Shown: positions 19,580-28,643 of the stretch, in pieces
How the letters are laid out: the number at the start of each line of letters is the position of its first letter
Numbering within the stretch: position 1 is the first letter of the stretch
DNA from: CAVYGM01 sp963768025
GTDB lineage: Bacteria; Bacteroidota; Bacteroidia; Cytophagales; Spirosomataceae
DNA length: 64,000 nucleotides
Reading direction: 5' to 3'
NCBI GenBank assembly: GCA_963768025.1
Contig: CAVYGM010000037.1
Coordinates: forward strand, 1-64,000
Program-made: the position numbers and the translations under genes
Notes under the pieces: generated by a model
Seen by the model: only the letters and a program-made list of their open reading frames with translations
What the model was told of the DNA's origin: nothing
The model's database searches: none

Positions 19580-19637
19580 ATACTTAGCTCCTTGCGCCTT
19601 CGCGTCTTTGCGGTAAAAAAATAACCAAATATCCCCA

Positions 19638-20957
19638 ATGAAGTACTTCCCAACCCTCTTACTTCTCGCCTGGGCCGTTTCAGTCCAGGCGCAAAAAAGT
19701 ACCCCCCTCCAAACCATCCCCGTGGGCACCATTTGGACAGGCCACTCGGTGGGCTTTGATCTCCTGACCACCGAAAAGTACCAGTACGTAGCCTACTACG
19801 ATTCCGCCCAGAATATGGTCGTCGCGCAGCGTCCCCTGGATTCGGTTCAGTGGAAAAAAACTACTCTGCCCACTAAGATTGGCTGGGATAGTCACAACTA
19901 CGTGGATGTGGTAGTGGATAAGGAAGGATACGTCCACGTGTCGGGCAATATGCACGGGGTGCCGTTGCTTTACTTTCGCTCGGAGAAACCGGAGAACATT
20001 GATCACTTCGAAAAACTACCCATGACCGGCAAGAACGAAAACCGGGTGACGTACCCCGTATTTTTCAAAGACCAGGCCGGGGAATTGTATTTCCAATACC
20101 GCAACGGCGGCAGCGGCAACGGAATTTCCTATTGGAACAAATACGATACCCAAAGCAAAACCTGGACGGGGCTGTTTGATACTCCGGTGTTTGACGGCGA
20201 AGAGGAGGCCAATGCCTACATGACCAACCCTACGCTGGGCCCGGATGGCTATTTTTACATTGTCTGGATGTGGCGACTGACCCCCGTGGCCAATACCAAC
20301 CACAACCTGTCGTGTATCCGGAGCAAAGACCTGCTGCATTGGGAAACCATGCGGGGCAACGCCCTCACGCTCCCCATTAAATGGCGCGATACCCTGCCCG
20401 TGGTGGATCCCGTGGCTCCCTGGAATGGCCTGATTAACATGAGCTTTCAGATCAGTTGGGATGATCGGAAGGTACCCTACATTACCTACCACAAGTTCGA
20501 CAAACGGGGCGTGAGCCAGGTGTATGCCAGTCGCTGGGAAGTGGACAAACCAGGTACTGGCACCTGGCAGACCTACCAGTTGAGTCAGTGGGAGGCGTTT
20601 TCCTGGGACCTGAACCGAAGCGGATCGTTATCGAACTCGGTGAGCGTATCGGGGATCCGGCCCGATGGCAAAGGAAATCTCACCGCTACGTTTGCCCACG
20701 AAAAGTACGGCCAGGGTACCTGGGTTTTGGATCGGGCTAGCCTGAAAATCAAGCAGACGCTTCCACCCAGTGGCGCGCCGGAGACCTCCCTGCCGCCTCT
20801 AACCCTCCTGAAAGACATGCTGCCCCGCACCCGGACCGACAACACCGGCCGGTACCTCATGCGCTGGCAAACTCTGCCCGTCAATCAGGACAAAGCCCGC
20901 CAGGGCATCACCCCGGCTCCGGCCGAATTGGTGGTGTATAAGGTCAGTGATCAATAA
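19638..20957 (+). CDS. Secreted BNR-4 repeat protein (polysaccharide-active family)
   Basis: This 439-residue protein has a clear signal peptide (LLLLAWAVSVQAQ). It is followed by a beta-propeller of the BNR_4 type: GHSVGFDLLTTEKYQYVAYYD, KIGWDSHNYVDVVVDKEGYVHVSGNMHGVPLLYFRS, VTYPVFFKDQAGELYFQYRNGGSGNG, then PTLGPDGYFYIVWMWR. Members include polysaccharide lyases acting on ulvan-like or rhamnose-rich polymers and many uncharacterised secreted proteins. The HDNYVD-like and HGVPL blocks match the conserved core of this group. Lysine and arginine content does not suggest a lipoprotein, and there is no T9SS sorting domain, so it is likely periplasmic. The substrate is not determinable from sequence alone. 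Confidence 0.75.
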   Translation: MKYFPTLLLLAWAVSVQAQKSTPLQTIPVGTIWTGHSVGFDLLTTEKYQYVAYYDSAQNMVVAQRPLDSVQWKKTTLPTKIGWDSHNYVDVVVDKEGYVHVSGNMHGVPLLYFRSEKPENIDHFEKLPMTGKNENRVTYPVFFKDQAGELYFQYRNGGSGNGISYWNKYDTQSKTWTGLFDTPVFDGEEEANAYMTNPTLGPDGYFYIVWMWRLTPVANTNHNLSCIRSKDLLHWETMRGNALTLPIKWRDTLPVVDPVAPWNGLINMSFQISWDDRKVPYITYHKFDKRGVSQVYASRWEVDKPGTGTWQTYQLSQWEAFSWDLNRSGSLSNSVSVSGIRPDGKGNLTATFAHEKYGQGTWVLDRASLKIKQTLPPSGAPETSLPPLTLLKDMLPRTRTDNTGRYLMRWQTLPVNQDKARQGITPAPAELVVYKVSDQ

Positions 20958-20996
20958 ATTGCTATTTTTGAGAATCAACCCACTTTTCTCTCTTGT

Positions 20997-22782
20997 ATGA
21001 AACTCAAATTCTCCCTCCTGTGGACCGGTCTTTGTTTGGCGCTAGCCCACGCGCATCCTGGTGCGGCCCAGACTCCGAACAAAAAATTTAACCTCTACGA
21101 ACAAACCAGCGAAACCGCCGGGCTTATCATTCAGTACGGGCAGGATATCCGGGCCGTGCGGTACTTTTATTCGCCTTTGCTACCAAGCCGGAATTTTGCG
21201 CAAGCCGCCAACGTCCTGAACTCCCCCGAACAACGGAAGCGCCTGGGGGAGATTGACCGGGCGTATCTCCAAAAGCTGACGGAACTGGATTTTGACGCCA
21301 TGAGCACCTACGGAAAAGTAGACTACATCCTGCTCAAACGCAACATCGAAGACCATCAACTGTCCCTGGCTCAGGAAGAACAGGAATACGGGCAGATCGC
21401 CCGGCACCTGCCCTTTGCGGAGCCCATCTACCTGCTCGAAAAAGGCCGCCGCCGGGGGGCTGTCGTGGACGGTCAGCAGGTGGCGGGTACCCTGAATGGC
21501 CTAAAAAAGGAGGTACTTGCCGCTACCGAGGCCCTGCGCAAAACCGAATCTATGGATAAGCCGCTGGCCGATCGGGCCGAAGAGGCCATCACGGGCTTAC
21601 GGACCCGACTGAAAGGTACCCACGATTTTTATATCGGCTACGACCCGCTGTATAGCTGGTGGGTACCTGCTCCCTACAAAGCCCTGGACAGTACCCTGGT
21701 GGTCGTATGCCAAATTGATGAAGAGTAAGGGGAAGCTCAATACCACCCAAAAGGAAGACAAAAGCGGGATCCGGGGCGTGCCCATCGGGCGGGACGAACT
21801 GATCCGGCAGCTCCGGGTAGAGATGATCAGCTATACCCCGGACGAGCTGATAGACCTGGCCAATCAGGAGTTTGCCTGGTGTGATAAAGAATTACTCAAA
21901 GCCTCGCGGGAAATGGGCTTTGGCGATGAATGGAAAAAAGCCCAGGAAAAGGTGAAGAATAGCTACGTGGTGGCGGGGGCACAGCCGGAATTGATCCTGA
22001 AACTCTACAACGATGCCAAGGACTTTATCCAAAAAAACAAACTATACCAGTACCCCGAACTGGCCGACGAAACCTGGGGCATGCAAATGATGACCCCCGA
22101 GCGGCAACTGGTGAATCCATTTTTTCTGGGCGGGCGCGATATCATTATTTCGTACCCCACCAATACCATGGAGCACGAGGATAAGCTCATGAGTATGCGG
22201 GGCAACAACCCGTACTTCTCGCGGCCCACGGTGCAGCACGAGCTGGTGCCGGGGCATCACTTGCAGTACTACATGAATAGCCGCTATAAATCCTACCGCA
22301 GTGACTTCCGCACGCCGTTCTGGACCGAAGGCTGGGCGCTGTACTGGGAGCTGTTGTTGTACGAGAAAGGATTTGCCAAAACCCCCGAGGAGCGCATCGG
22401 GATGTTGTTCTGGCGCATGCACCGCTGCGCCCGCATCATCTTCTCGCTCAACTACCACCTCGGCAACTGGACCCCTCAGGAATGCATTGATTTTCTGGTG
22501 GATCGGGTAGGGCATGAGCGCGCCAACGCCGAAGGGGAGGTGCGCCGCTCGTTTGAGGGCAACTACGGCCCGTTGTACCAGGTGGCGTACCTGATCGGGG
22601 GCCTGCAGATTTTTAACCTCAAAAAGGAGTTGGTGGATAAAGGCAAAATGTCCTACCAGCAGTTTCACGAGGCCATCATGAAAGAGAACAATATGCCCAT
22701 CGAAATGGTACGGGCCACGCTGACCAATCAGCCACTGAGCCGGGAGTACAAAACCAAATGGAAGTTCTATAGCTTACCCTGA
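20997..22782 (+). pseudogene. DUF885-family (peptidase-like) secreted protein, one frameshift
   Basis: It starts with a signal peptide (LLWTGLCLALAHAHPGAAQ). The N-terminal DUF885 region follows, including FDAMSTYGKVDYILLKRNIE. The frame breaks near 21705-21725. The second frame (to 22782) has PDELIDLANQEFAWCDKELLKASREMG, ending with the conserved metal-binding-like HELVPGHHLQYYMNSRY, FRTPFWTEGWALYWELLLYEKGF and MLFWRMHRCARIIFSLNYHLG. HE..PGHH plus the downstream Glu resembles a metallopeptidase centre, and some family members are carboxypeptidase-like. Combined length is about 595 residues, as usual for DUF885. The junction is seamless apart from the one shift, so a sequencing indel is plausible. 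Other possible annotation: M3-type or M32-like metallopeptidase relative. Confidence 0.8.
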
Positions 22783-23001
22783 TGGAATTGGTTATCAAGG
22801 AATTAAGTATAAATGACCACGTGCGATTAGGAAGGATTTAAAAAGTTTGTAAAAAAATTTAATAAATAATGGGTATTACTCCCTTTTTTTCGTCTCTTAT
22901 GTGTATACCGAGGCCATTGGAGCCTTGACCTGAGGGGATGATCGGAATGTACTCAAACGCACGAATTACAGTAGTAATTAATCATAGGTAATTGATTGTG
23001 G

Positions 23002-23029
23002 AAAGAAAGCCTCGGTTGAGGCTTTCTTT
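23002..23029. terminator. Bidirectional hairpin terminator between convergent genes
   Basis: A 12-bp stem (AAAGAAAGCCTC and complement) with a GGTT loop is flanked by A on one side and a T-run on the other. It lies at the end of the SRPBCC-like gene on the - strand and downstream of the DUF885 gene on the + strand. Confidence 0.75.
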
Positions 23030-23034
23030 TTTTC

Positions 23035-23682
23035 TTAGCTGGCTTCGGATTTTAAGATTTCCCGGCGAACGTTTCGATGAAAGGCGGCAATAACCCGGCC
23101 GTGCAGAAAAGGATAAAGTACCTTTTCGCGGATGAAAGACCGAGTTTTGCCCCGGTAAGTGGTACGATGCGTTACCGTGGTGGTGCCATCCTCATTGCTA
23201 TGATACAGGAGTCGTTGGCTACCTTCCGTTTCGCCCCCTTCGATGTACGAGAATTCGATGTATTTCTCGGCGAGGTTAACCCTGGTAATTTGGTGCGCCA
23301 CGGCTATGTTGACCATTCCCCACAATAACCCAATGTTCAAGAAAAGGATTTGCCCTTCTTTGAGACCCTCATAGGCGTCGTTCAGGTAGGTAAGTTGGCC
23401 GTTGTTTTTGCTATACATGCACCCAAAACTGACCATCTTCCCCTTCCAGGTGTCGCGGGGAGGAATGGTAAGGTAGGTAGTCCATACTTTTTTCACATCG
23501 GCGTCCACCGCAAATTTTTTGCAATGCACCAGGTAGGTGTCTTTCTCAGCCGGTTTGTAGCTGGTTGCGCTTAGCGTATCAAAATCGGCCTTACTGCTGA
23601 GGCCCCGATCCTGTATATAGTCCCGAATTTTTTTTTGTTGGATTTTATCAAAGTTTACAAGGTTTGTTTGCGGCAAGGACAT
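23035..23682 (-). CDS. SRPBCC-superfamily-like protein, unknown ligand
   Basis: The ATG at 23682 is preferred over one 42 nt upstream because the extra residues look like leader sequence without a ribosome-binding advantage. The 215-residue protein has no signal peptide. VWTTYLTIPPRDTWKGKMVSFGCMY, then AYEGLKEGQILFLNIG, VNIAVAHQITRVNLAEKYIEFSYIEGGETEGSQRLLYH and TTTVTHRTTYRGKTR give the alternating helix-strand pattern of START/polyketide-cyclase-like lipid-binding folds. FIREKVLYPFLHGRVIAAFHRNV matches the long C-terminal helix of this superfamily. No catalytic residues are diagnostic. The neighbour downstream is a carbohydrate esterase. Fold assignment is from pattern only. Confidence 0.55.
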   Translation of the reverse strand: MSLPQTNLVNFDKIQQKKIRDYIQDRGLSSKADFDTLSATSYKPAEKDTYLVHCKKFAVDADVKKVWTTYLTIPPRDTWKGKMVSFGCMYSKNNGQLTYLNDAYEGLKEGQILFLNIGLLWGMVNIAVAHQITRVNLAEKYIEFSYIEGGETEGSQRLLYHSNEDGTTTVTHRTTYRGKTRSFIREKVLYPFLHGRVIAAFHRNVRREILKSEAS

Positions 23683-23832
23683 GAGGTATGAAAGGTTAAG
23701 AATCTTAAGGCAGGTATAGCCCATCTTTTAATAAAATTAGCTTGTATTTTGGTTTAGAAACGCCCGTAGGCAATCAACTACCCGTTGGGTAATTTATCAA
23801 AAGCATTCGCATTTGATATTTTCCTGTCGTGC

Positions 23833-24633
23833 TTAGACTAACCCACTGAAAAACAGCAAGGATTCCTCCACGTGCTTGCTCCAGTACGGCCATTCGTGAC
23901 CGCCGGGAAACTCCTGGTAGCTATGGGGAATCCCAAGATCCAGCAGCCCAGCGTGCAGCATCCGATTGTCGGGGAGCAGATCGTCGGCCAGTCCGCAGTC
24001 AAACCGGAAGGGCGGGAGCACGGCCTGATGGTGGGCCATGGTGTCCAGCACGGATTCAGTATAGGGGTCGGCCTGCCGATAGACCGCTAGGTCTTCTTCC
24101 ACAAAAGTAGCCATGCCCGCCAGGTTGGTGATGGAGGAGTGACCGGAGAATCCTTTAAACGCTTGTGGGTACCTGGCTCCAAGCCGTAAGGCTCCGAAGC
24201 CGCCCATGGAAAGTCCGGTAACAAACAGCCCGGCCTTCTGGGGTTGTATGGTAGGAAAAACCTCGCTAACCGCCGTTGGGACGTCGTCCACGATCCATTT
24301 TTCAAAATTTCGTCCCGAATGCTGCAGGTACCCGCTGCCATCGCCAAACAGGCCGTCCGAAGGCATGGCCAGCGCCATCGGAGCCAGCCGACCGGCCTGC
24401 ATCAGCCGCCGGGCGGTATGGTGTACTCCCCCTTTCAGAGCCCAGGCCCAGTGGCTGCCGTATACCCCGTGGAGTAAGATCACCAGTGGGAGTTCGTCGC
24501 CGGCATCCGGGGGTAGGTACACACAAATGTCCCCTCTTCCGAGCAAGTGAGGGGTTTTAACGGTAATAAAATGAAGGTCATCCAAGGTTAAACCAGGATC
24601 GGACACACTGAGGGTTCGGAAGGAAGAGGGCAT
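23833..24633 (-). CDS. Alpha/beta-hydrolase esterase (putative esterase family, PF00756-like)
   Basis: The 266-residue protein lacks a signal peptide. GRGDICVYLPPDAGDELPLVILLHGVYGSHWAWALKGG opens the alpha/beta-hydrolase fold with the oxyanion-hole HG. FVTGLSMGGFGALRLGARYP carries the nucleophile Ser in GLSMGG (about residue 140). An Asp after FDCGLADDLLPDN and the His in EFPGGHEWPYWSKH complete the triad. The Sm-G-G-F-GA nucleophile elbow and this spacing match feruloyl/acetyl-xylan-type esterases. It is adjacent to and co-directional with a secreted GH5 glycosidase (4 nt apart), so removal of acyl groups from plant or algal polysaccharide is the likely role. That functional link is inference. 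Confidence 0.83.
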   Translation of the reverse strand: MPSSFRTLSVSDPGLTLDDLHFITVKTPHLLGRGDICVYLPPDAGDELPLVILLHGVYGSHWAWALKGGVHHTARRLMQAGRLAPMALAMPSDGLFGDGSGYLQHSGRNFEKWIVDDVPTAVSEVFPTIQPQKAGLFVTGLSMGGFGALRLGARYPQAFKGFSGHSSITNLAGMATFVEEDLAVYRQADPYTESVLDTMAHHQAVLPPFRFDCGLADDLLPDNRMLHAGLLDLGIPHSYQEFPGGHEWPYWSKHVEESLLFFSGLV

Positions 24634-24637
24634 ACGG

Positions 24638-26374
24638 CTACTGTTTCAGGATTTTTCGGGTGATTTTGGTGCCGGAACCTTCTAGTTCCACCAGGTAAAG
24701 CCCAGCCGGAAACCTGGCTAAGTCGAGCACAACCGTGTCTTTTCCTTCCAAACGCAAGGTTTTTAGGGTAATGCCCTGGGGGGTAATCAAGCGCAGGAAT
24801 TGAAAATTCTTTACTCCCTGCACGACCGCCCGGTCCGCGGTGGGGTTGGGGCTCAGGTAGGGGCCCTCGGTTGGGGCTTCTTCCAATGCGGTAAGCTGAT
24901 CGTACAATTCTTCGATTGTTACCGAGGTCAGGATCCAGGTAGCCGGGGCCGTTCCGAGGTCAAACACCAGCCTGGCGGCCGGATCGGTGGGGCTGTTCAT
25001 GACAAAGACAAACGAGTATTCCCTTTCCTGTTCGGTGAACGTCATGCCTTTGAAATCGGAATAGGCAGAGTAGGGATCGGAGGCCTTGCCCGCATACACG
25101 GAGAACGAATGGGGTACGGACGAATAGCCCCGGAGACCTACCCGGTACATTTTTCCTTTTTCCAGAGATAGGTTATTTTTTACCAACTGCACCTGCCAGG
25201 CCGAGGAAGTCGTCTTTTGAATAGCCACGTTTAAGGCTTTGTTGCTCCGGTTGAGGGTGGCAGCGGCCCCTCCCTGCGCGTAGAGATTCCAGTTTTCGGC
25301 CTCCCGGTCAAACGCACTTTGGTACAGCAGCACCGCGTACAGGCTGGCCGGCGGGGACATGGGTGATTTTAGGAGGGCGTCCACGAGGGGTTGCAGGTAC
25401 TGGTTGGTCGTTGGGTTAAAAATTCCAAACCCGGCGCTGAATTCCCAGTACGCCCAACTGAATCCTTGTTCTTCAAACCAGCGCGCCAGAAAGGTGGTCC
25501 ACCGCTGGCGACTGGCCAGGTCGGCTTTACTATACGCGCCAAACTCGCCGACGTGAATGGGTACCTGGTGTTTTTTGCCAAACTGAATCAACACTTCAAA
25601 TTCCTGTTTTACCTCGTCGCGTTCGTAGCCGAGGTCTCGCCAGGTAGTGCCAAGCCACCCCTGGGCGTCCTGGCCAATCCACTCGGCCCCCTGATGGGTA
25701 AACCGGAAGGGGTTGTAGTAGTGTACCGAAACTATGAGTCGCGGGTCGGCCGGGAGTTTCAAATACGGCACTCCGCCCAGGCCCCCGTACAGGGCGAGTC
25801 CCATCACCACCGCCCGGGTTGGGTTGGTTTTGCGGATGCCGGCCAAAGCCGCGGCAAAGTAGTCGTTCCAAAGCTCGGGCGTTAGCTGGCCATTGGGTTC
25901 ATTAAGTACTTCAAACAGGAGTTTGTCGTCGTAGTCCTTAAAAAAGGCGGCGATCTGCTCCCACTGGGCCAGGAACCGGGGCCGCGTTTGTTCGGGTTTG
26001 GTGAAAAGCTCCTCGTGATGGTGCATGTTGATGATGACGTATAACCCCTGCCGATGCGCGTCGTCGATTACCTGTTTGATTCGGGTAAGAAATCCAGGGT
26101 CAAGCGTATAGGGAGGTACCTGCTGCGCCCGCTGCGGGGTATCCCAGCGAATGGGAATGCGCACGTGCTGGAATCCCAGGCTGGCTATGCGCTGGAAGTA
26201 GTCGGTTCGGTAGGGATTGCCCCATTCGGTTTCGGTGGGTGCCTCAAACATGTTCCCCATATTAATCCCCCGGCCCAGCTTTTTATTAAGCGCAAATATG
26301 CCGGTGGGATCCTGGGCCTGCACAAATTCTCCCAGGCATAGGGCAATCAAGCATACAATAGTGGAAAATTTCAT
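24638..26374 (-). CDS. Secreted GH5-type glycoside hydrolase with CBM-like region and T9SS sorting domain
   Basis: The start at 26374 gives MKFSTIVCLIALCLGEFVQAQ, a signal peptide. The upstream in-frame codons from 26422 would spoil it. The GH5 catalytic barrel spans about residues 25-345: RGINMGNMFEAPTE, FQHVRIPIRWD, YVIINMHHHEEL, then LLFEVLNEPNG with the acid/base Glu in NEP, SVHYYNPFRFTHQG and IHVGEFGAY with the nucleophile Glu. Residues about 375-500 form a beta-sandwich-like carbohydrate-binding region. The last ~75 residues (LSPNPTADRA ... GLYLVELEGSGTKITRKILKQ) are a type A T9SS C-terminal sorting domain, so the enzyme is secreted across the outer membrane. It probably cleaves beta-1,4-glucan or mannan. 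It is co-directional with the esterase downstream. Confidence 0.9.
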   Translation of the reverse strand: MKFSTIVCLIALCLGEFVQAQDPTGIFALNKKLGRGINMGNMFEAPTETEWGNPYRTDYFQRIASLGFQHVRIPIRWDTPQRAQQVPPYTLDPGFLTRIKQVIDDAHRQGLYVIINMHHHEELFTKPEQTRPRFLAQWEQIAAFFKDYDDKLLFEVLNEPNGQLTPELWNDYFAAALAGIRKTNPTRAVVMGLALYGGLGGVPYLKLPADPRLIVSVHYYNPFRFTHQGAEWIGQDAQGWLGTTWRDLGYERDEVKQEFEVLIQFGKKHQVPIHVGEFGAYSKADLASRQRWTTFLARWFEEQGFSWAYWEFSAGFGIFNPTTNQYLQPLVDALLKSPMSPPASLYAVLLYQSAFDREAENWNLYAQGGAAATLNRSNKALNVAIQKTTSSAWQVQLVKNNLSLEKGKMYRVGLRGYSSVPHSFSVYAGKASDPYSAYSDFKGMTFTEQEREYSFVFVMNSPTDPAARLVFDLGTAPATWILTSVTIEELYDQLTALEEAPTEGPYLSPNPTADRAVVQGVKNFQFLRLITPQGITLKTLRLEGKDTVVLDLARFPAGLYLVELEGSGTKITRKILKQ

Positions 26375-26461
26375 TCGTTGGCAGAGCTGTTTAGGGTAAC
26401 AAAGGAGAAGTACCCTGAGCATCTACCAGTCCATTCCTGCTGTTTACATTTTTTCCCCATC

Positions 26462-27982
26462 CTAAAATGGGGTCAATTCCCGCATTTTTCCTTTTATCAG
26501 CGTCGAAACATCCATCCTGGGTTGCCGACACAAATACACCTGGGTGCCGAACTCCCGGGCGTGGGGATTTTGGATCCGGCCTATCTCCTTTACCTCGGCA
26601 AAAAGCCTGGGAATGTCCTCTCCCAGCTCCCCATTGACATAGATAAACTCCTCGATGGACGGAACAAGTTGGGCGGGTGCCCAATAAAAATAGCTTTCGT
26701 TTAACGATACGGGATCGGGCAAGCCGTACTTTTTGCCAATAATGGTGATGGCTCCCGCCTGTCCGTAGTTGTCACAGAAAATCAGGGTCTTCTTTTTGTT
26801 TTTTGTTTGCGCATAGGCCTTTTCTACCAACTGGGTTAGCTCTTCCCAGCCCAGCATATCGGCATAATCCTGGGGCAGGGAATGAATAGTATTATCCTCA
26901 AATCGCCTCCCGGCATCCAGTCCATAATCCTGATCGAGTGTGTTAAAATAGCTAACCAGTCCATCTACTTTATAGATAGGTAGCCCCATGGGCAGCACCG
27001 GAATGATAATTAACACCATAGCGGCGGGAAGGAGTATTCTGGTAAACTTTTTGGTGAGAACCTGCTCCCACCACACGGCCCCGGCTACGAGCAGGGTAGG
27101 GTAAATGCCCGCCGTGTAGTAGCTTTTTCCGCGCAGGAAACACAGCAGCGCCACCACCAAAATGGCAGAAAATGCCACGCTTCGGTAGTTGGCTGTTCGG
27201 AATAGCCAATACAGGCCCATGATGACCAGCGGGGCTATCGAAAATGTAAAGCGTAGCTGTTCAGCCAGAAAGTCCAGGCGGCTCACGTGGACCAGTTGGG
27301 TCTCTTTCAGGGCTTCCATGTGTTGCAAAACGGGAAAGTCATAAAGGATTTGCCACATGATATTTGGAGAAAATACCACCAGCCCGATCAGAGCCGCCAG
27401 ATAAAGTGATTTTTTCTGAAAGACCGACCGGTTGGTTATGAGCAGAGAAAGTACCAGGCAAATAGCCAGCAGGGCGATCAGGTACTTATTGAGCAAGCCC
27501 AGGCCCAAGGTCGCCCCGAGGGCGTAGAGGTAGGTGGAGGACTGGGTATTGAGAAATCGAATGAGCCAATAGTACACGAGTGTCCAGAAAAAAATATCCA
27601 GAAAAACCGGCTGGAACAGGTAGAAGGCCCGCAGCATCAGCGGGGCAACGATCATGCCGATGGCCGCCAGCAGTTGCGCGTAGGTTTTTCCGCCCAGTTC
27701 TTTGGCCATGGCGGCACCCAGGATCACCATCCCGCCACTCAGGAGAGCCGGAAACAGCTTGACGGCAAACACCGAGTACCCAACGGTATTGCCCACCAGC
27801 CAGGCCAGAAGGCCCACGAGGGGAGGGACGGAGGCGTATCCAGCGGCGGGGTGCGTGCCTAAGGAAAAGTAAAGAAGTTCGTCGCGATGGTATTCGAGAT
27901 TTTGCCAAAAGGCCAAATGAAAGGCCACGTTGAAACTGGCCAATAGCCAGATCCAGATTGAAAGGCGCGGGGAAGGCTGCAT
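26462..27982 (-). CDS. GT39/PMT-family membrane glycosyltransferase (ArnT-like)
   Basis: This 506-residue multi-pass membrane protein has about eleven hydrophobic segments. The N-terminal loop after the first segment reads NLEYHRDELLYFSLGTHPAAGYASVPPL, where the DE pair matches the catalytic Asp-Glu of GT39 dolichyl/undecaprenyl-phosphate sugar transferases. It is followed by VGLLAWLVGN. Later features are FYLFQPVFLDIFFWTLVYYW and RGKSYYTAGIYPTLLVAGAVWWEQ. The C-terminal ~130 residues are soluble, with KTLIFCDNYGQAGAITIIGKKYGLPDPVS. Such enzymes take a sugar from undecaprenyl phosphate and attach it to a lipid, polymer or protein at the periplasmic face. The acceptor is unknown. It stands alone on the - strand upstream of the GH5 gene. 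Confidence 0.87.
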   Translation of the reverse strand: MQPSPRLSIWIWLLASFNVAFHLAFWQNLEYHRDELLYFSLGTHPAAGYASVPPLVGLLAWLVGNTVGYSVFAVKLFPALLSGGMVILGAAMAKELGGKTYAQLLAAIGMIVAPLMLRAFYLFQPVFLDIFFWTLVYYWLIRFLNTQSSTYLYALGATLGLGLLNKYLIALLAICLVLSLLITNRSVFQKKSLYLAALIGLVVFSPNIMWQILYDFPVLQHMEALKETQLVHVSRLDFLAEQLRFTFSIAPLVIMGLYWLFRTANYRSVAFSAILVVALLCFLRGKSYYTAGIYPTLLVAGAVWWEQVLTKKFTRILLPAAMVLIIIPVLPMGLPIYKVDGLVSYFNTLDQDYGLDAGRRFEDNTIHSLPQDYADMLGWEELTQLVEKAYAQTKNKKKTLIFCDNYGQAGAITIIGKKYGLPDPVSLNESYFYWAPAQLVPSIEEFIYVNGELGEDIPRLFAEVKEIGRIQNPHAREFGTQVYLCRQPRMDVSTLIKGKMRELTPF

Positions 27983-28166
27983 AGGGTAGACCGAACTAAT
28001 GGATTATGGGCATGGATGGTGCTATCGAGAACCTGTACGCACGGAATCACATACTTCATGGATGGAAAGGTAAAATTTCCTGGTGAACAACAAGCTTCAC
28101 CTACCCAAAAGCAGCACCAAGTCAAAAATTAACCAACCGCTCAGACCGAGAATGCTTACCAGTTTG

Positions 28167-28415
28167 TCAAGATTCCTGTCGCTTATTTTCAGGAGTAGCT
28201 CTGGGCGAGCCTTTTGCCAGCTCTATCAGCAGTAGGGCCAGTATGCCAACGATCACAATGCCGGAGGGCAACAACAGCCACCAAAAACTCATAGTATTCC
28301 AGTGGCTTATTTTGACAATGAGGAGTGAAAGCGTAACAAGCACAAAAATGACCAGTCCGGTGAAGTAATATTTCCTGGCTACCCTGCTTTCGCTTTTCAT
28401 TCTTATTTTGTCCAT
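28167..28415 (-). CDS. Small two-helix membrane protein, unknown function
   Basis: The ATG at 28415 (MDKIRMKSESR) is chosen because the 47 extra codons upstream give no sensible N-terminus. The resulting 82-residue protein has a basic N-terminus and two hydrophobic helices (YYFTGLVIFVLVTLSLLIV and FWWLLLPSGIVIVGILALLLI) separated by KISHWNTMS. The C-terminus is short and charged (TPENKRQES). I recognise no family. It is a plausible but unconfirmed gene, and its codon use resembles its neighbours. Confidence 0.5.
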   Translation of the reverse strand: MDKIRMKSESRVARKYYFTGLVIFVLVTLSLLIVKISHWNTMSFWWLLLPSGIVIVGILALLLIELAKGSPRATPENKRQES

Positions 28416-28643
28416 ACAACCTACGTTATTGAAGTTGGGGAAGGAAAGGTGTGGTGATTGAAGAAAAATTAGCGTAAACCAGCAAGAAAGAAACGAAGAA
28501 ATCAAATAACGAATCGTATGCCTAAATATACGGGTTTTTGGGAAATCCCGGATCAAATTCAGACAAACTATCTCTTGTAGGATGATTTTTTGGGAAAAAT
28601 GTAAAAAAAATAGAACTCCAAGGGACCAATTTCAGAAACTACT